Part shown: piece after piece, positions 33,425-43,107 of the stretch
Numbering within the stretch: position 1 is the stretch's first letter
Layout: every line of letters starts with the position of its first letter
Assembly (NCBI RefSeq): GCF_003688995.1
Contig: NZ_PENI01000012.1
Span: 1-64,000 of the forward strand
From: Streptomyces shenzhenensis
GTDB taxonomy: Bacteria > Actinomycetota > Actinomycetes > Streptomycetales > Streptomycetaceae
Length of the DNA stretch: 64,000 nucleotides
Direction: 5' to 3'
Notes under the pieces: model-generated
Told to the model about the DNA's origin: nothing
Seen by the model: only the letters and a program-made list of their open reading frames with translations
The model's database searches: none
Made by a program: the position numbers and the translations under genes

Positions 33425-34214
33425 CGCCGTCCCCAAGTCGAAAGGCCCCGCCGCAGTATCTGCTCCACTGCTCGGCATCGGCGCGCCACTGCTCGCGGAG
33501 CCGGTCCTTCGCGCTCAGCGGGACCCGTTCCCCCATGGCGTGGAACTCGGCGCCGAGCAGGTAGAAGCCGACGTCGCTGTGGTTCTCGAGGCTGATGTCG
33601 ACCGGCACGGCGAATTCCCTGCGGTCCTGACTCAGCACGGGCTTCCCCACGGTCATCTTCACGAGGGGCTTCGCCCCGCGCTGGTACGGCTGGTAGAGGT
33701 ACTGGTAGCCGAAATTGGCCACCGCGAGCCCCGAGGAGACGACCAGTGCCGCGGCCACCCGCTTCGGAGCGGGGATCACGACCGATGTCCGCCACACCGC
33801 GAAGACGGCCCATGCGGAACCCGCGGTGAGCACGCCCCACAGCACCCGGTAGAACGTGGAATCGCCGTCCTTGAGTGTCTCGAACAGGAGCATGGCGTTG
33901 GTCAGCAAGGCCGCGACCGTGCCGATCAGCGCGACCATTCCGGAGTAGGGGAAGCTGTTCCTGAACCAGTGGTCCACGACCGCGACGGCGCCCAGCAACG
34001 CGGTGGCCGCGACCAGGACGAGGATGGCACCGGTGATGCGGCCCGTGTAGGTCAGTGCCTCGCCGAGGTCTTCGATGCCGAGCCGAGCCAGCAGCAGCGC
34101 TGTGAGAAGGAGAACCAGCGTGATCACTACCATGGCTGCCGGTGACCGTCCGGTGCGCTTCGGGATCCGTCGCACCGGCGGGTGCCCCGCGCGAGGCCCG
34201 CGGGGAGGCCTCAT
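33384..34214 (-). CDS. Hypothetical four-helix membrane protein
   Basis: This 276-residue protein starts at ATG 34214 behind an excellent ribosome site (GGGAGGTGATC). After an Arg/Pro-rich N-terminus come four hydrophobic segments (MVVITLVLLLTALLLARLG, GAILVLVAATALLGAVAVV, MVALIGTVAALLTNAMLLF, VLWGVLTAGSAWAVFAVW) and a fifth near VAAALVVSSGLAVANFG. It then has a soluble beta-rich domain (FAVPVDISLENHSDVGFYLLGAEFHAMGERVPLS). The end, RLGDGVSPGIRDRRSGCR, is out of character and overlaps the small peptide gene, so the C-terminus may be truncated by a frameshift. The function is unknown. Confidence 0.7.
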   Translation of the reverse strand: MRPPRGPRAGHPPVRRIPKRTGRSPAAMVVITLVLLLTALLLARLGIEDLGEALTYTGRITGAILVLVAATALLGAVAVVDHWFRNSFPYSGMVALIGTVAALLTNAMLLFETLKDGDSTFYRVLWGVLTAGSAWAVFAVWRTSVVIPAPKRVAAALVVSSGLAVANFGYQYLYQPYQRGAKPLVKMTVGKPVLSQDRREFAVPVDISLENHSDVGFYLLGAEFHAMGERVPLSAKDRLREQWRADAEQWSRYCGGAFRLGDGVSPGIRDRRSGCR

Positions 34215-34352
34215 GTGATCACCTCCCGACGCCGCAGGCCGTGCGCGAGTACACCAACTGGACCCACGGGATGTCTCCTTCGACCGTCACATCGCGGAGC
34301 ACCATCGTCCGCGACGATCATTCGGATCACCAGCGGGACGACTCCGGACGGC

Positions 34353-35429
34353 CTACACCCCCGTGGGTACGCCGACCGCGTCCCATGCCTGGAGTACCGC
34401 ATCGTGCTCGTGCGGCCCGTAGGTGCCGGCGGTGTCCACCGTCAGCCGTGCGAAGGACGCGAAGTCGGCGTCGCCGACGAGCATGCCGCCGGTGAGCACG
34501 TCGTACCAGATGCGGCCGGCGCGATCCCAGGCGTGGCCGCCGAGCCGGGTCGCGGCGAGGTAGAAGGCGTGGTTGGGGATGCCCGAGTTGCTGTGCACAC
34601 CGCCGTTGTCGGCGAAGGTCTGCACATAGTCGTTCATATGGGCGGGCTGCGGATCCTTGCCGAGTTCGTCGTCGTACGCGGTGCCGGGCGCCCGCATCGA
34701 GCGCAGCGCGACGCCGTGTACCCCGGGGCGCAGCAGTTCCTCCCCGATCAGCCAGCTCGCTTCCTCGGCCGTCTCACCCTTGGCGTACTGCTCGACCAGG
34801 GACCCGAACACGTCGGACAGGTGCTCGTTCAGGGCTCCGGACTGACCGAGGTACGCCAGGTTGGCGGTGTACTGGGTGACGCCGTGGGTGAGCTCGTGGC
34901 CGATGACATCGGGGGACTGAGTGAAGTCGCCGAAGATACGCCCGTCCCCGTCGCCGAAGACCATCTGCTCGCCGTCCCAGAAGGCGTTGTCGTAGCCTCG
35001 GCGGAAGTGAACGCTGGCATCCAGCGGGAGGCCGGACCCGTCGATGGACGAGCGGGACAGGGTCCGCAGATAGAAGTCGAAGGTGGCTCCGAGGCCGTCG
35101 TAGGCGTGATTGACCGAGGTGTCCGGTACATCGGCCTCGCCCTCCCGGCGTATGCGTCTGCCGGGCAGCTCCTGCCGGTGCTCGACGTCGCACACGGTGC
35201 GGTCGGGGTGGTCGGGGGCGCGCCTCGGCGGGGCGGCGGTCGGGCCGATCTCGGCCGTCAGCCTCCGTTGGACGCGTTGTGCCGCGTCGAGCGCAAGGGT
35301 GTGACGGGCGGGCTCGTGCACGGCCGGGTCCTCAGCTCGGGCCAGCCGGTTGAGCAGAAACGGTGGCACGATCGCACACGGCGTCACAGCCGCGGACCTG
35401 AGGGAGGAGCCTCGGATGTCGTGGGTCAT
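34353..35429 (-). CDS. M4 metallopeptidase, protealysin type
   Basis: This 358-residue thermolysin-family protease has no signal peptide. It starts MTHDIRGSSLRSAAVTPCAIVPPFLLNRLA, the short protealysin-type propeptide. Zinc ligands and catalytic residues are visible: DVIGHELTHGVTQYT (HExxH), GALNEHLSDVFGS (third ligand Glu) and DNGGVHSNSGIPNHAFYLAA (catalytic His). It ends TYGPHEHDAVLQAWDAVGV, the typical M4 C-terminus. ATG 35429 has GGAG eight bases upstream. Protealysins lack standard export signals and may act inside the cell or leave by an unknown route. No emfourin-like inhibitor gene is recognisable next to it. Confidence 0.92.
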   Translation of the reverse strand: MTHDIRGSSLRSAAVTPCAIVPPFLLNRLARAEDPAVHEPARHTLALDAAQRVQRRLTAEIGPTAAPPRRAPDHPDRTVCDVEHRQELPGRRIRREGEADVPDTSVNHAYDGLGATFDFYLRTLSRSSIDGSGLPLDASVHFRRGYDNAFWDGEQMVFGDGDGRIFGDFTQSPDVIGHELTHGVTQYTANLAYLGQSGALNEHLSDVFGSLVEQYAKGETAEEASWLIGEELLRPGVHGVALRSMRAPGTAYDDELGKDPQPAHMNDYVQTFADNGGVHSNSGIPNHAFYLAATRLGGHAWDRAGRIWYDVLTGGMLVGDADFASFARLTVDTAGTYGPHEHDAVLQAWDAVGVPTGV

Positions 35430-35545
35430 GGCAGGTGCTCCGATCGGTGCGGATGGCGCACCGCGCGTGCTGTAGAAACAGTTTCCGTCCGCCGCCAGGG
35501 GCCTGCAACTCCGGCCCTGCGGGCGCGTCGAGCACCCATCGGTTG

Positions 35546-35842
35546 TCACCTGTCGTGCGGCTGCGCGGGCTTCGTCCAGTCGGGGTCGGCCCAGCGGCCC
35601 GGCTCCGTCGCATCGGGCAGATCCGGGCGGTACGCGGGGTCCCGCTCCCGGCGGAGCCGGACGCTCGCGTGCACCAGGGCATGCTCGGGTACCCGGCGCG
35701 AACGTCGGCCGGCGAGGATCCAGAGCGGGCCGTTGTGGTGGATGGCCGCGGCGGCGAACTCGTCGGTCACCGCACAGGTCTCGGCATACGCGCCGGGGCG
35801 GAGGAACGTCCGGCCCGCGGTGCCGAGTGCCCCCGTTCTCAT
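35546..35842 (-). CDS. Hypothetical protein upstream of the M4 peptidase
   Basis: This encodes 98 residues from ATG 35842 to 35546, on the same strand as the peptidase and 116 bases upstream. The central part reads TCAVTDEFAAAAIHHNGPLWILAGRRSRRVPEHALVHAS; the C-terminus is rich in Asp, Pro and Trp. Ribosome-site strength is moderate (GGGCGGA). The frame is open further upstream to 35992, but that part is low-complexity. I do not recognise the family; a role linked to the protease is only positional. The gap 35843-36077 shows no other gene. Confidence 0.4.
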   Translation of the reverse strand: MRTGALGTAGRTFLRPGAYAETCAVTDEFAAAAIHHNGPLWILAGRRSRRVPEHALVHASVRLRRERDPAYRPDLPDATEPGRWADPDWTKPAQPHDR

Positions 35843-36077
35843 CGTCCGCCCGGGTCCTGAGGTGCGCGAGCCCGAGGGTCCGGGTGGGACCGCGGGCACG
35901 GCGCCCGCCCCTCGCGCAGGTCCCGCGAGAGATGCCCGCCGCCCGGGGGTGGAACGGCGAACCGCCGCCGCCGTGAACGGACTTGCCGTCATGGCGGCGG
36001 CGGTGCGCCGTACGAGGATCAGCGGGATCCCGCCGCGGCCCTACGGGGCACGGCGGGTCCTGCGGTCATGTCGTGGC

Positions 36078-39000
36078 CTACGCCCAGGGGATCCCCCGGG
36101 TGTCCGCCCACTCCGTCGCCGGCGACCACAGTCCGGCGCCACCGGCGGAGCCTGCTCCCTGGCCTCCGCGGCCCCACGTGCCGGGTCCTCCGGCGCCACC
36201 GTCACCGCCGTGACCACCGGCCGCGACCGGCCGGTGATCGCGGTCCGTGCGCTGGAACCCGACCGTATAGGTCCGGGTGACCGTACCGCCCGACGAGGTC
36301 ACCGTGATGGTGCGGGTGGTGAACCGGGAGTTGGCCGACGAGAGGGTGGAGCTGCCGTCGGTGACCTTCACCCGCGCGCCGGGCTCGGCCGGCACGGCGG
36401 AGACGGCCGGGATCCTCGCGTTCTTCGGCCAGTCGACGACGTACGTGGTCACGTCGGGATCGAACCCGTCGATCGCGACGCCCCCCACGGTGATCGCGTC
36501 GGCGTCCGCGACACTGCCCTTCGTGGCGTCCGAGAAGTTCGTCACCGTGACCGACCCGTCGGTGTCGACGACCACGTCCGCCGCCATCGCCGCCGCCAGG
36601 TTGATCCGCTGCCAGCTCGCCTCGCCGTCCGCGGTGAGGTCGAGCGGGTACCCGGAGTCCGTCGCGGTCTGCTCGAGGATCTCCGTGCGCTGCTCGGTGG
36701 TGAGGTCCGGGAAGGCCGTGGTCAGCAGCGCCGCCGCGTCGGACGGCGTCTTGAGGGTCTGCCCAGCCTTGCCGACCTGGGAGAACCCGTAGGTCAGACG
36801 CTGCGTGTACAGGTCGACGCCCTGCGCCGTGCTCAGCCCGGCATAGGAATCGCCCTCGCAGGCCGCGAGCGTGTCGCCGTACCCCTCCTTCGCGCACTGC
36901 GCGAGCAGTACGTTCTCGATCTCGGTGTGGGCCTGCAGCAGCAGCTTCTCGAATTCGGGGTCCGCCCACCGGTGCGCCACGGTGGCCTGACCGGTGATCC
37001 GGCCGCCCATGACGTCGAGCGGGTAGTGGAACCCGAGGACGATGCGGTTGTTCCCGTACTCCGAGGTGCGCGCGAGGATCGACGGTGCCAGCTCCGGCAG
37101 CAGCGTGGCGAGGATCGTCCCGGCCTCGTAGCCACCGTAGGTGTGACCGCTCGGGTACGAGCCGCTGGTGGCGAGGCCGGAGTACGAGCCGTCCTGCGAC
37201 TCGTACACGGCACCGCCGTCGCCGACGAACCCGAGCCGCACGTACGGGCGCAGGTAGGAGTAGTGGTCCTTCGCCGCGTCGTGGGTGTCGAGGCTCTGCG
37301 CGACGCGGGAGAACAGTGCGCTGGTCTTCGGCAGTTCGCCGCCCTTCAGGGCGTCGAGGTAGATCGGGCCGAGCCGGGACCCGAGGCCGTCGGCCATCGT
37401 GACGGTGGCGCTGTTCGTCGCGTCCACCTCGGCCCGGTCGACCTCCTTCTGTGTCGCCGCGTTGTTGATGCTCACGGCGATCTTGTCGTTCTCCGCGGTG
37501 AGCGGGGTGCCGCCGCTCGCCTTGGTGTTGGCGCCGAGGATGTCGGAGCCGAGGTTGTCGATGCCGCTGAGCAGCTTGTTGAAGTAGTCGCTCGTCGGCC
37601 ACGCGTCCGACGCGTAGGACGCCTTCAGTGTGTCGTCCGGGAAGGGGGACGGCACGTAGGTCGCCGGGGTGTCGGTGGCGGCGGTGTCCGTCGCGTTCGC
37701 CGAGGCGGTCGTGTCGGAGTCGTCCGAGGTTCCGGCCAGGGTGACCGCGGTCACGGTGGCGGTGTGAGCCTTCGCCCTGCTCGCGGTCGTGAGCAGCGCC
37801 GTGTCCGTCGTGGCGGACAGGTGTGCGGTGGTTCCGTCGTCGAGGGCCACGGTGTAGCCGATGATCGGGAATCCGCCGTCGCCGGCGGCCCGCCAGTTCA
37901 CCCGGACCTGCTTGCCGTCGGTGAGCACACCCGTCACGGTCGGCGCCTGCGGCGTGCTGCCGCCGGTGACCGCGGGTTGCGTGGCGGCGCTCGGGTGCGA
38001 GGCGCCGACGGCGTTCACCGCCCGGACGCGCGCCGTGTACGACGTGCCGGCCCGCAGCCAGGTGAACGTCGCGCTGCGGCTCTCCGGATCGTGGATCTTG
38101 ATCTGGTGGCCGTCGTCGAGGGTGATCCGGTAGCCGGTGATCGGCGAGCCGCCGTCGTCCTCGGGCGCGGACCAGGCGACCGTCACGCTCGTGCCGGACG
38201 CGGTCGCCGACACGGCGTCAGGTGCGGTCGGTACCGTCCTGGGCTTCGTGGTGAGCGCGGACAGGGCGCCGTTGAGGGCGTCGTACCGCGCGGTGAGGGT
38301 CTCGTCCGTCGCGGTGTCGTTCGCGACCGCGGTCTTCGCCTCGGCGAGTGCCTTGGTGAACGCCGACCACGACGAGTCCGTGTAGCGCGCGTCGTCGAGG
38401 GACGACGCGGTCGCGACGAGGTCCTCCAGCTTCAGCCTCGGAAGGGGGATCAGCTGTTTGGCGGCGAGGGTCAGGCTCCGGGTCTGTGTGTCGACTTCGA
38501 GCTGGGTCGCGTTGTCGGCGGCGACGAGATCGCGGGCGGCGGCGAGTTCACGCCGGTACACACCGAAGTCGATCGTGTCGTACCGCCCCGAGTCGCCGGA
38601 GAGTCCCTCGTACTGGTCGATCGCCTTGCGCAGGGCGGACGTGTCCGTGACGGCGGGCGTGTCGACGTGGTTGAAGGTGATCCGGCCCAGGTTCGCGACG
38701 TACGGGTGCGAGGAGTCGGGGTTCGTGGTCAGCCGCAGGTGGACGCCGTGCGTGCCGGTGATCGTCTTCGGCAGCGTCAGGCTCGTCGTCCCTCCCGACG
38801 ACCATGAGCTTCCCGTGACCGGCAACGGGATCGTCGCGTACGGGGTGCCCGGATCGGCCGCGTCGAAGGAGTCCAGGTAGAGCTGGACGGCGGAACCGGT
38901 GCCGCAGCGGGCGGAGTTGTTGACGTAGGTGATCGTGACGGTGTTCTTGGCGGAGCCGCCGAAGTCGATGTCGCCGTAGTCGAGCCAGGCTCCGTTGTAG

Positions 39001-42000
39001 GTGCCGCCGAGGTTGGTGGCGGAACCCGCGCCGCTCCAGCCGGCCGGCTCGCTCTTGAGCCCGCCGCCGCTGTTCGAGCGGAACGCCGTGGCGTCGAACC
39101 CGACCGGGGCGGCGGTCTCCCGCGTCAGGGTCAGCGAGTAGATGTTGGCCACGTAGGGCTGGGCGTCCGTCTGCGTGCTGGAGACGAAGTTCGCGTACAT
39201 GTTCTGGACGCCGGTGAAGACGCCCGGGTCGAGCTGCACGGTCGTGGTGGCGACGGTTCCCCAGCCCGATCCGGTGTAGTCGAGGGGAATGTCGACGCGC
39301 TTCGCGCCGTCCTTCGAGCCGAGGTGCAGTTCGATGTGCGAGTCCGACGCCGCGCGCGAACGGGGCTTGTCGTAGCTGACGGTGATGGTGTCGGCGCCGT
39401 CGCGGAGGTTCGTGTCCTTCCACTCGGCCCACGCGCCGTTCGACACGTTCTCGAAGATGCCGTTCGAGACCTTGAGCGGGAGCGAGCCGTCACCGGTCGC
39501 GGTGCTGTTCGCCGCGGTCAGCGTGGCGAGCGTGGTCGAGGGGGACGACGCCACCGGGTTGGGCGAGAACTGGTACCAGTCGAAGTTCGACACCCACTCC
39601 TGGCCGGACGGGGCGTGGAACACGAACGTCGCGCTCGACGCGCGCAGCAGGGCGTCCGGGTCGGTGACGGCGGCCTGCACCGTGGTGTAGTACTGCCAGC
39701 CGCCGGTTCCGGGGAGCGAGACGGTGGCGACGACGGGGCCATTGGCGTCACCGGCGTGGATGTCGACGCTGCTCGGCTTCGCGGTCGTCGCCTGCGAGTT
39801 GGCGTAGCGGACCGAGATGCTCCGCGGGGCGACCCCGCCGAAGTCGAGCTTGTTGTACCGCTCCCACGATCCCTCGGTGACGCCGCCGAGGTCGCCGTCC
39901 GAGTAGTAGGCCTCGGCCTTGAGGCTGGGGCCCTCCATCTGGTCGGGGTCCTCGGCCTGCAGGACGGCGTAGCCGCCCTCGTCGATGGCGAGCGCGTCGA
40001 TGGCCGACTGCAGCGCGTCGTGCGCGGCCATGATCGTGCCCGTCGCGGAGCCGGGGTTCGCGAGGACGGTCCGCGCGCGTTCGAGCGCTGACCGGAACAG
40101 CGTGTAGGAGCCGTCGGAGTAATTGCCGCTGCGCACCAGGGACGCCTGGTCGGCGAGTGCGCCGAGGCTCTTGCGCTGCACCGCGGCGGCGGAGATGACG
40201 AGCGGGTCGGTCGGGGATATCCCGGTGCCGCTCACCGTCGAGGCCGGCGCTCCGTGGGCGAAGGCCGCGTCGCGGAACGTGATGCCGAACCGCGCGTCGA
40301 CCTTCGTGGTGCCGGTGAGCGACAGCGACGCGCTGCGCGAGCCGGTGACGCGGAGGTCCGCCGTGACGCCGTCCGGCAGACCGGTCACGGTCGCCGCCCC
40401 CGACTTGGTGAGGCTGGTTCCCTTGCGCGCGGCGAACGACGCCGGTCCGGACAGGGTGAGCTTCACACTCCCGTCGACGGTGCCGTCGGCGGCGGTGTCG
40501 ACGGTGCCCGGGCGGGCGGAGACGACGGTGTTGCCCTTGCCCGTTCCTGAGCCGCCGTCACCCTTGTCGGTGCTCAGCGAGTACGCGGGCTTCGTGTCGG
40601 CGCCCCAGTCGGAGGGCTTGGACCCCATGGTGAAGGCCAGGGTTCCGCCGGAGATGATCTGCGAGTAGTCGAGCCAGGTGTTCGTGAACCGCTTGCCGTT
40701 GAGGGTCGCGCTCTGCACGTAGTAGGAGCTCGGCGACACGCCGCCGGCCTTCACCGTGAACTTGGAGCCGTTCGCGTAGGTGATCGTCGTGGAGTCGAAG
40801 AACGGGCTGCCGATCTGGAACTGGCTGGAGCCGGCGGTCACCGGGAACAGCCCCAGGGCGGCGGCGACGAACATGGTCGACATGGTGCCGGCGTCGTTGT
40901 CCATGGTCGGCAGGAAGCCGTTCGGGGCGAGCTTGTAGACCTGGGTGCGGACCGGCGGGGTGAACTCGCCACCGGAGCTGGGGGCTTCGTTCGTGGAGCC
41001 GGTCGCGATGTAGCGGTTCCAGGTCGTGCCCGTGTAGATGGCACGCACCCACTTCTGCGTCAGGCTCGGCTCACCGACGTAGTTGAAGAGGTAGGGAGCC
41101 TGGAGGTCGATCTCGTTCGCGTTGGAGTGCAGCATGGTCGAGCCGTCGTCGGCGTCGGAGTCCTCGCCGAACATGTGCTCGATCGCGGCCTTGCCGGCCT
41201 TCTCGCCGCCCATGGCCTGGACGAGGCCGTCCATGTCGTACGCGTCGTACCAGTGGTACTGCCACAGCGTGCCCTGGTAGAGCTTGGCCGCCTCGAACTT
41301 CTCGTAGTCGGCGCTCTGCCAGTCGCCGTTGGCGGCACGCGGGGTGAGCAGACCGACCTCGGTGCCGTCGGCCGCGGTCCAGGCACCGGCCTTGACAAGG
41401 TTGTCAATGGCCATGGCGGACTGGGTGCGCAGCTTCTTCGCGTCCGCCGTCCTGCCGAGCGCGTCGGCGATGACGGAGAGCGCCCACTGGTCGTAGCCGC
41501 GTTGGACGGTCGTACCGGGGTCACCCGCGATGTACCCCTGCCGCAGCTGCGTCCCCGTGTAGTACCCGGAGTACGACACCAGCGCCGGATACGCCTCGTC
41601 GAGCCGGTCGAAGTTCTGGTAGCCCTTCGACACCGCGTCGGCGATCACCACGGCCGAGCGCTCCCAGCGCACGGTCGGGACCGAGTGGGTGAGGCTGCCG
41701 AGGCTCTTGCCCGAGGTGCGCGCGTCGGCGAAGAGCACGATGAGCGACTGCACCATGTCCCGGTAGGTGGCCGGGTCGATATAGGCCTCGACGGAGTACT
41801 TGCGGAAGTCGTCCCAGGTGGACCAGCCGTCGTAGTAGGTGAAGCCGTTCGTCTTGTGCACCGCTCCGTCGGCTCCGCGGTACGTTCCGCTGGTGCTGGT
41901 GGCGTTCACCGGCAGCGCGTACATGCGGTACAGGTGCGTGTAGAACTGCTTGGTGAGCGTCGACCCGGGGTCGGACTTCGCGGAGGACCGCACGTCGACG

Positions 42001-43046
42001 GCGCCGAGCGCGTTGTTCCAGTCCGCCTGCGTCCGCGCGCGTGCCTGGTCGAAGGTGAGGCCGCCCACCTCGTTCTGCTGGTCGGTCGCGGCCTGCTCCG
42101 CGCTGATCGGCGAGAGCGTGATGCGCAGTTCGATGTCGTCCCCTGCGGACTTGTCGAACCCGAGGATGGCGCCGGTGTCGGTGCCGTCCCGCTTGGTCGC
42201 GTCGCTCAGTGCGCCGTCGTCGCCCCAGCTCTGCAGGGAGGTCACGGGGACGTTCGTGGTGGCGTTGTAGTACAGCCGGTACGAGGCGCCGTTGAACGAC
42301 CCCGCGATGAGCCCGGTGATCGAGGTGGTCCCGTCCGGGAGCGTCGCCGCGTTCATGGTCGCGCGGGTGCGGCTGGTGAAGTTGTTCGCGAGGTCGAGGA
42401 CGAGTTGGGGGTTCGACCCGGAGGGGAAGCTGTACCGTTCGAGCGCCGTGCGTGTCGTCGCGGTCACCTCGGCGTCGATGGTCCCGGAGTCCTGCTTCAC
42501 CGAGGACCCGGTTCCGGAGACGGCCCCCAGCCCCACCTGGTAGTAGCCGGGCGTCGCGGTCTCGTCGTCGTGGCTGTATGTGTGCGCGTACGTGCTGGTG
42601 GCGGGGCGCTTGTCGTACTGCACGGACGTCGGCACGACCAGCAGGTCGCCACCGCCTCCCGAGCCGCCGACGCCGTCGAGGTTCGTGGTGGTGAACCCGG
42701 CGATGTGGTCCTCGTTGTAGTCGTACCCGGTGTGGTTGCGGCCCGGCGTGGTCATCGGGTTGACCTTGGCCAGGCTGTGCGGCGCCTGGGCGCCCGGCAG
42801 GTCGTTGCCGTCGTCGCCTGCGGTCGACACGAACGGGTCGACGAGCTTCGTGTAGTCCGTACCGCCGGGCGTGCCCGCGGACTTGGCCGCGACGGGCACT
42901 GCTGCGGCCGCGCCGCCCGTCAGCGCGGCGAGGCCGAGTGCCCCGGCGAGCAGCGCGGCGACCGTCGTACGCAGGGGCCGGCGATGCCGGCGGGTGGTTC
43001 TCGGCGGAACCATGCGGGGGAACGGAACATGGGGTCTTATGGGCAC
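36078..43046 (-). CDS. Secreted GH92 mannosidase fused to a PAP2 acid phosphatase
   Basis: This 2322-residue exported protein starts at GTG 43046 (GGAGAGG upstream) with an Arg-rich signal peptide (LRTTVAALLAGALGLAALTGG). Residues about 60-800 form a GH92 domain (DPFVSTAGDDGNDLPGAQAP, NHTGYDYNEDHIAGF, DNDAGTMSTMFVAAALGLFP with Asp716/718). The acid motif, usually EGNxWQYxW, reads YQGTLWQYHW, so Gln591 replaces Glu. Then come Ig/FIVAR-like regions, three CBM6-like modules (YAVLQAEDPDQMEG; WAEWKDTNL; NGAWLDYGDIDFGG), further FIVAR modules and two Fn3 domains. A PAP2 domain follows with KxxxxxxRP, PSGH at 1965-1968 and NRIVLGFHYPLD (RX5HX3D). The end is a cadherin-like domain and a Gly-rich tail. 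It probably acts on phosphorylated mannans. Confidence 0.9.
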   Translation of the reverse strand: MPIRPHVPFPRMVPPRTTRRHRRPLRTTVAALLAGALGLAALTGGAAAAVPVAAKSAGTPGGTDYTKLVDPFVSTAGDDGNDLPGAQAPHSLAKVNPMTTPGRNHTGYDYNEDHIAGFTTTNLDGVGGSGGGGDLLVVPTSVQYDKRPATSTYAHTYSHDDETATPGYYQVGLGAVSGTGSSVKQDSGTIDAEVTATTRTALERYSFPSGSNPQLVLDLANNFTSRTRATMNAATLPDGTTSITGLIAGSFNGASYRLYYNATTNVPVTSLQSWGDDGALSDATKRDGTDTGAILGFDKSAGDDIELRITLSPISAEQAATDQQNEVGGLTFDQARARTQADWNNALGAVDVRSSAKSDPGSTLTKQFYTHLYRMYALPVNATSTSGTYRGADGAVHKTNGFTYYDGWSTWDDFRKYSVEAYIDPATYRDMVQSLIVLFADARTSGKSLGSLTHSVPTVRWERSAVVIADAVSKGYQNFDRLDEAYPALVSYSGYYTGTQLRQGYIAGDPGTTVQRGYDQWALSVIADALGRTADAKKLRTQSAMAIDNLVKAGAWTAADGTEVGLLTPRAANGDWQSADYEKFEAAKLYQGTLWQYHWYDAYDMDGLVQAMGGEKAGKAAIEHMFGEDSDADDGSTMLHSNANEIDLQAPYLFNYVGEPSLTQKWVRAIYTGTTWNRYIATGSTNEAPSSGGEFTPPVRTQVYKLAPNGFLPTMDNDAGTMSTMFVAAALGLFPVTAGSSQFQIGSPFFDSTTITYANGSKFTVKAGGVSPSSYYVQSATLNGKRFTNTWLDYSQIISGGTLAFTMGSKPSDWGADTKPAYSLSTDKGDGGSGTGKGNTVVSARPGTVDTAADGTVDGSVKLTLSGPASFAARKGTSLTKSGAATVTGLPDGVTADLRVTGSRSASLSLTGTTKVDARFGITFRDAAFAHGAPASTVSGTGISPTDPLVISAAAVQRKSLGALADQASLVRSGNYSDGSYTLFRSALERARTVLANPGSATGTIMAAHDALQSAIDALAIDEGGYAVLQAEDPDQMEGPSLKAEAYYSDGDLGGVTEGSWERYNKLDFGGVAPRSISVRYANSQATTAKPSSVDIHAGDANGPVVATVSLPGTGGWQYYTTVQAAVTDPDALLRASSATFVFHAPSGQEWVSNFDWYQFSPNPVASSPSTTLATLTAANSTATGDGSLPLKVSNGIFENVSNGAWAEWKDTNLRDGADTITVSYDKPRSRAASDSHIELHLGSKDGAKRVDIPLDYTGSGWGTVATTTVQLDPGVFTGVQNMYANFVSSTQTDAQPYVANIYSLTLTRETAAPVGFDATAFRSNSGGGLKSEPAGWSGAGSATNLGGTYNGAWLDYGDIDFGGSAKNTVTITYVNNSARCGTGSAVQLYLDSFDAADPGTPYATIPLPVTGSSWSSGGTTSLTLPKTITGTHGVHLRLTTNPDSSHPYVANLGRITFNHVDTPAVTDTSALRKAIDQYEGLSGDSGRYDTIDFGVYRRELAAARDLVAADNATQLEVDTQTRSLTLAAKQLIPLPRLKLEDLVATASSLDDARYTDSSWSAFTKALAEAKTAVANDTATDETLTARYDALNGALSALTTKPRTVPTAPDAVSATASGTSVTVAWSAPEDDGGSPITGYRITLDDGHQIKIHDPESRSATFTWLRAGTSYTARVRAVNAVGASHPSAATQPAVTGGSTPQAPTVTGVLTDGKQVRVNWRAAGDGGFPIIGYTVALDDGTTAHLSATTDTALLTTASRAKAHTATVTAVTLAGTSDDSDTTASANATDTAATDTPATYVPSPFPDDTLKASYASDAWPTSDYFNKLLSGIDNLGSDILGANTKASGGTPLTAENDKIAVSINNAATQKEVDRAEVDATNSATVTMADGLGSRLGPIYLDALKGGELPKTSALFSRVAQSLDTHDAAKDHYSYLRPYVRLGFVGDGGAVYESQDGSYSGLATSGSYPSGHTYGGYEAGTILATLLPELAPSILARTSEYGNNRIVLGFHYPLDVMGGRITGQATVAHRWADPEFEKLLLQAHTEIENVLLAQCAKEGYGDTLAACEGDSYAGLSTAQGVDLYTQRLTYGFSQVGKAGQTLKTPSDAAALLTTAFPDLTTEQRTEILEQTATDSGYPLDLTADGEASWQRINLAAAMAADVVVDTDGSVTVTNFSDATKGSVADADAITVGGVAIDGFDPDVTTYVVDWPKNARIPAVSAVPAEPGARVKVTDGSSTLSSANSRFTTRTITVTSSGGTVTRTYTVGFQRTDRDHRPVAAGGHGGDGGAGGPGTWGRGGQGAGSAGGAGLWSPATEWADTRGIPWA

Positions 43047-43095
43047 GGAACCTCTCCAGCGTCGCGACACACACGCACGGTCCGGCCTCGCCGGG

Positions 43096-43107
43096 GACAA
43101 CGCTGTC
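43096..43107. promoter_or_regulatory. LacI-type operator upstream of the GH92 gene
   Basis: GACAACGCTGTC is a near-perfect 12-base palindrome with a central CG (two mismatched positions), the hallmark of LacI-family operators. It lies 50 bases upstream of the GH92 start. Sugar-responsive LacI regulators commonly control glycosidase genes in actinobacteria. No LacI gene is present in this window. Confidence 0.5.

Noticed and set aside
34303..34317. Short palindrome ATCGTC-CGC-GACGAT downstream of the membrane-protein start
   Set aside because: The arms are only 6 bp and the location gives no clear role; such symmetry is common by chance in GC-rich DNA.
35546..35842. Emfourin-type inhibitor for the neighbouring protealysin-like peptidase
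   Set aside because: The sequence does not show the emfourin pattern and the gene lies upstream, not downstream. It is kept as a hypothetical.
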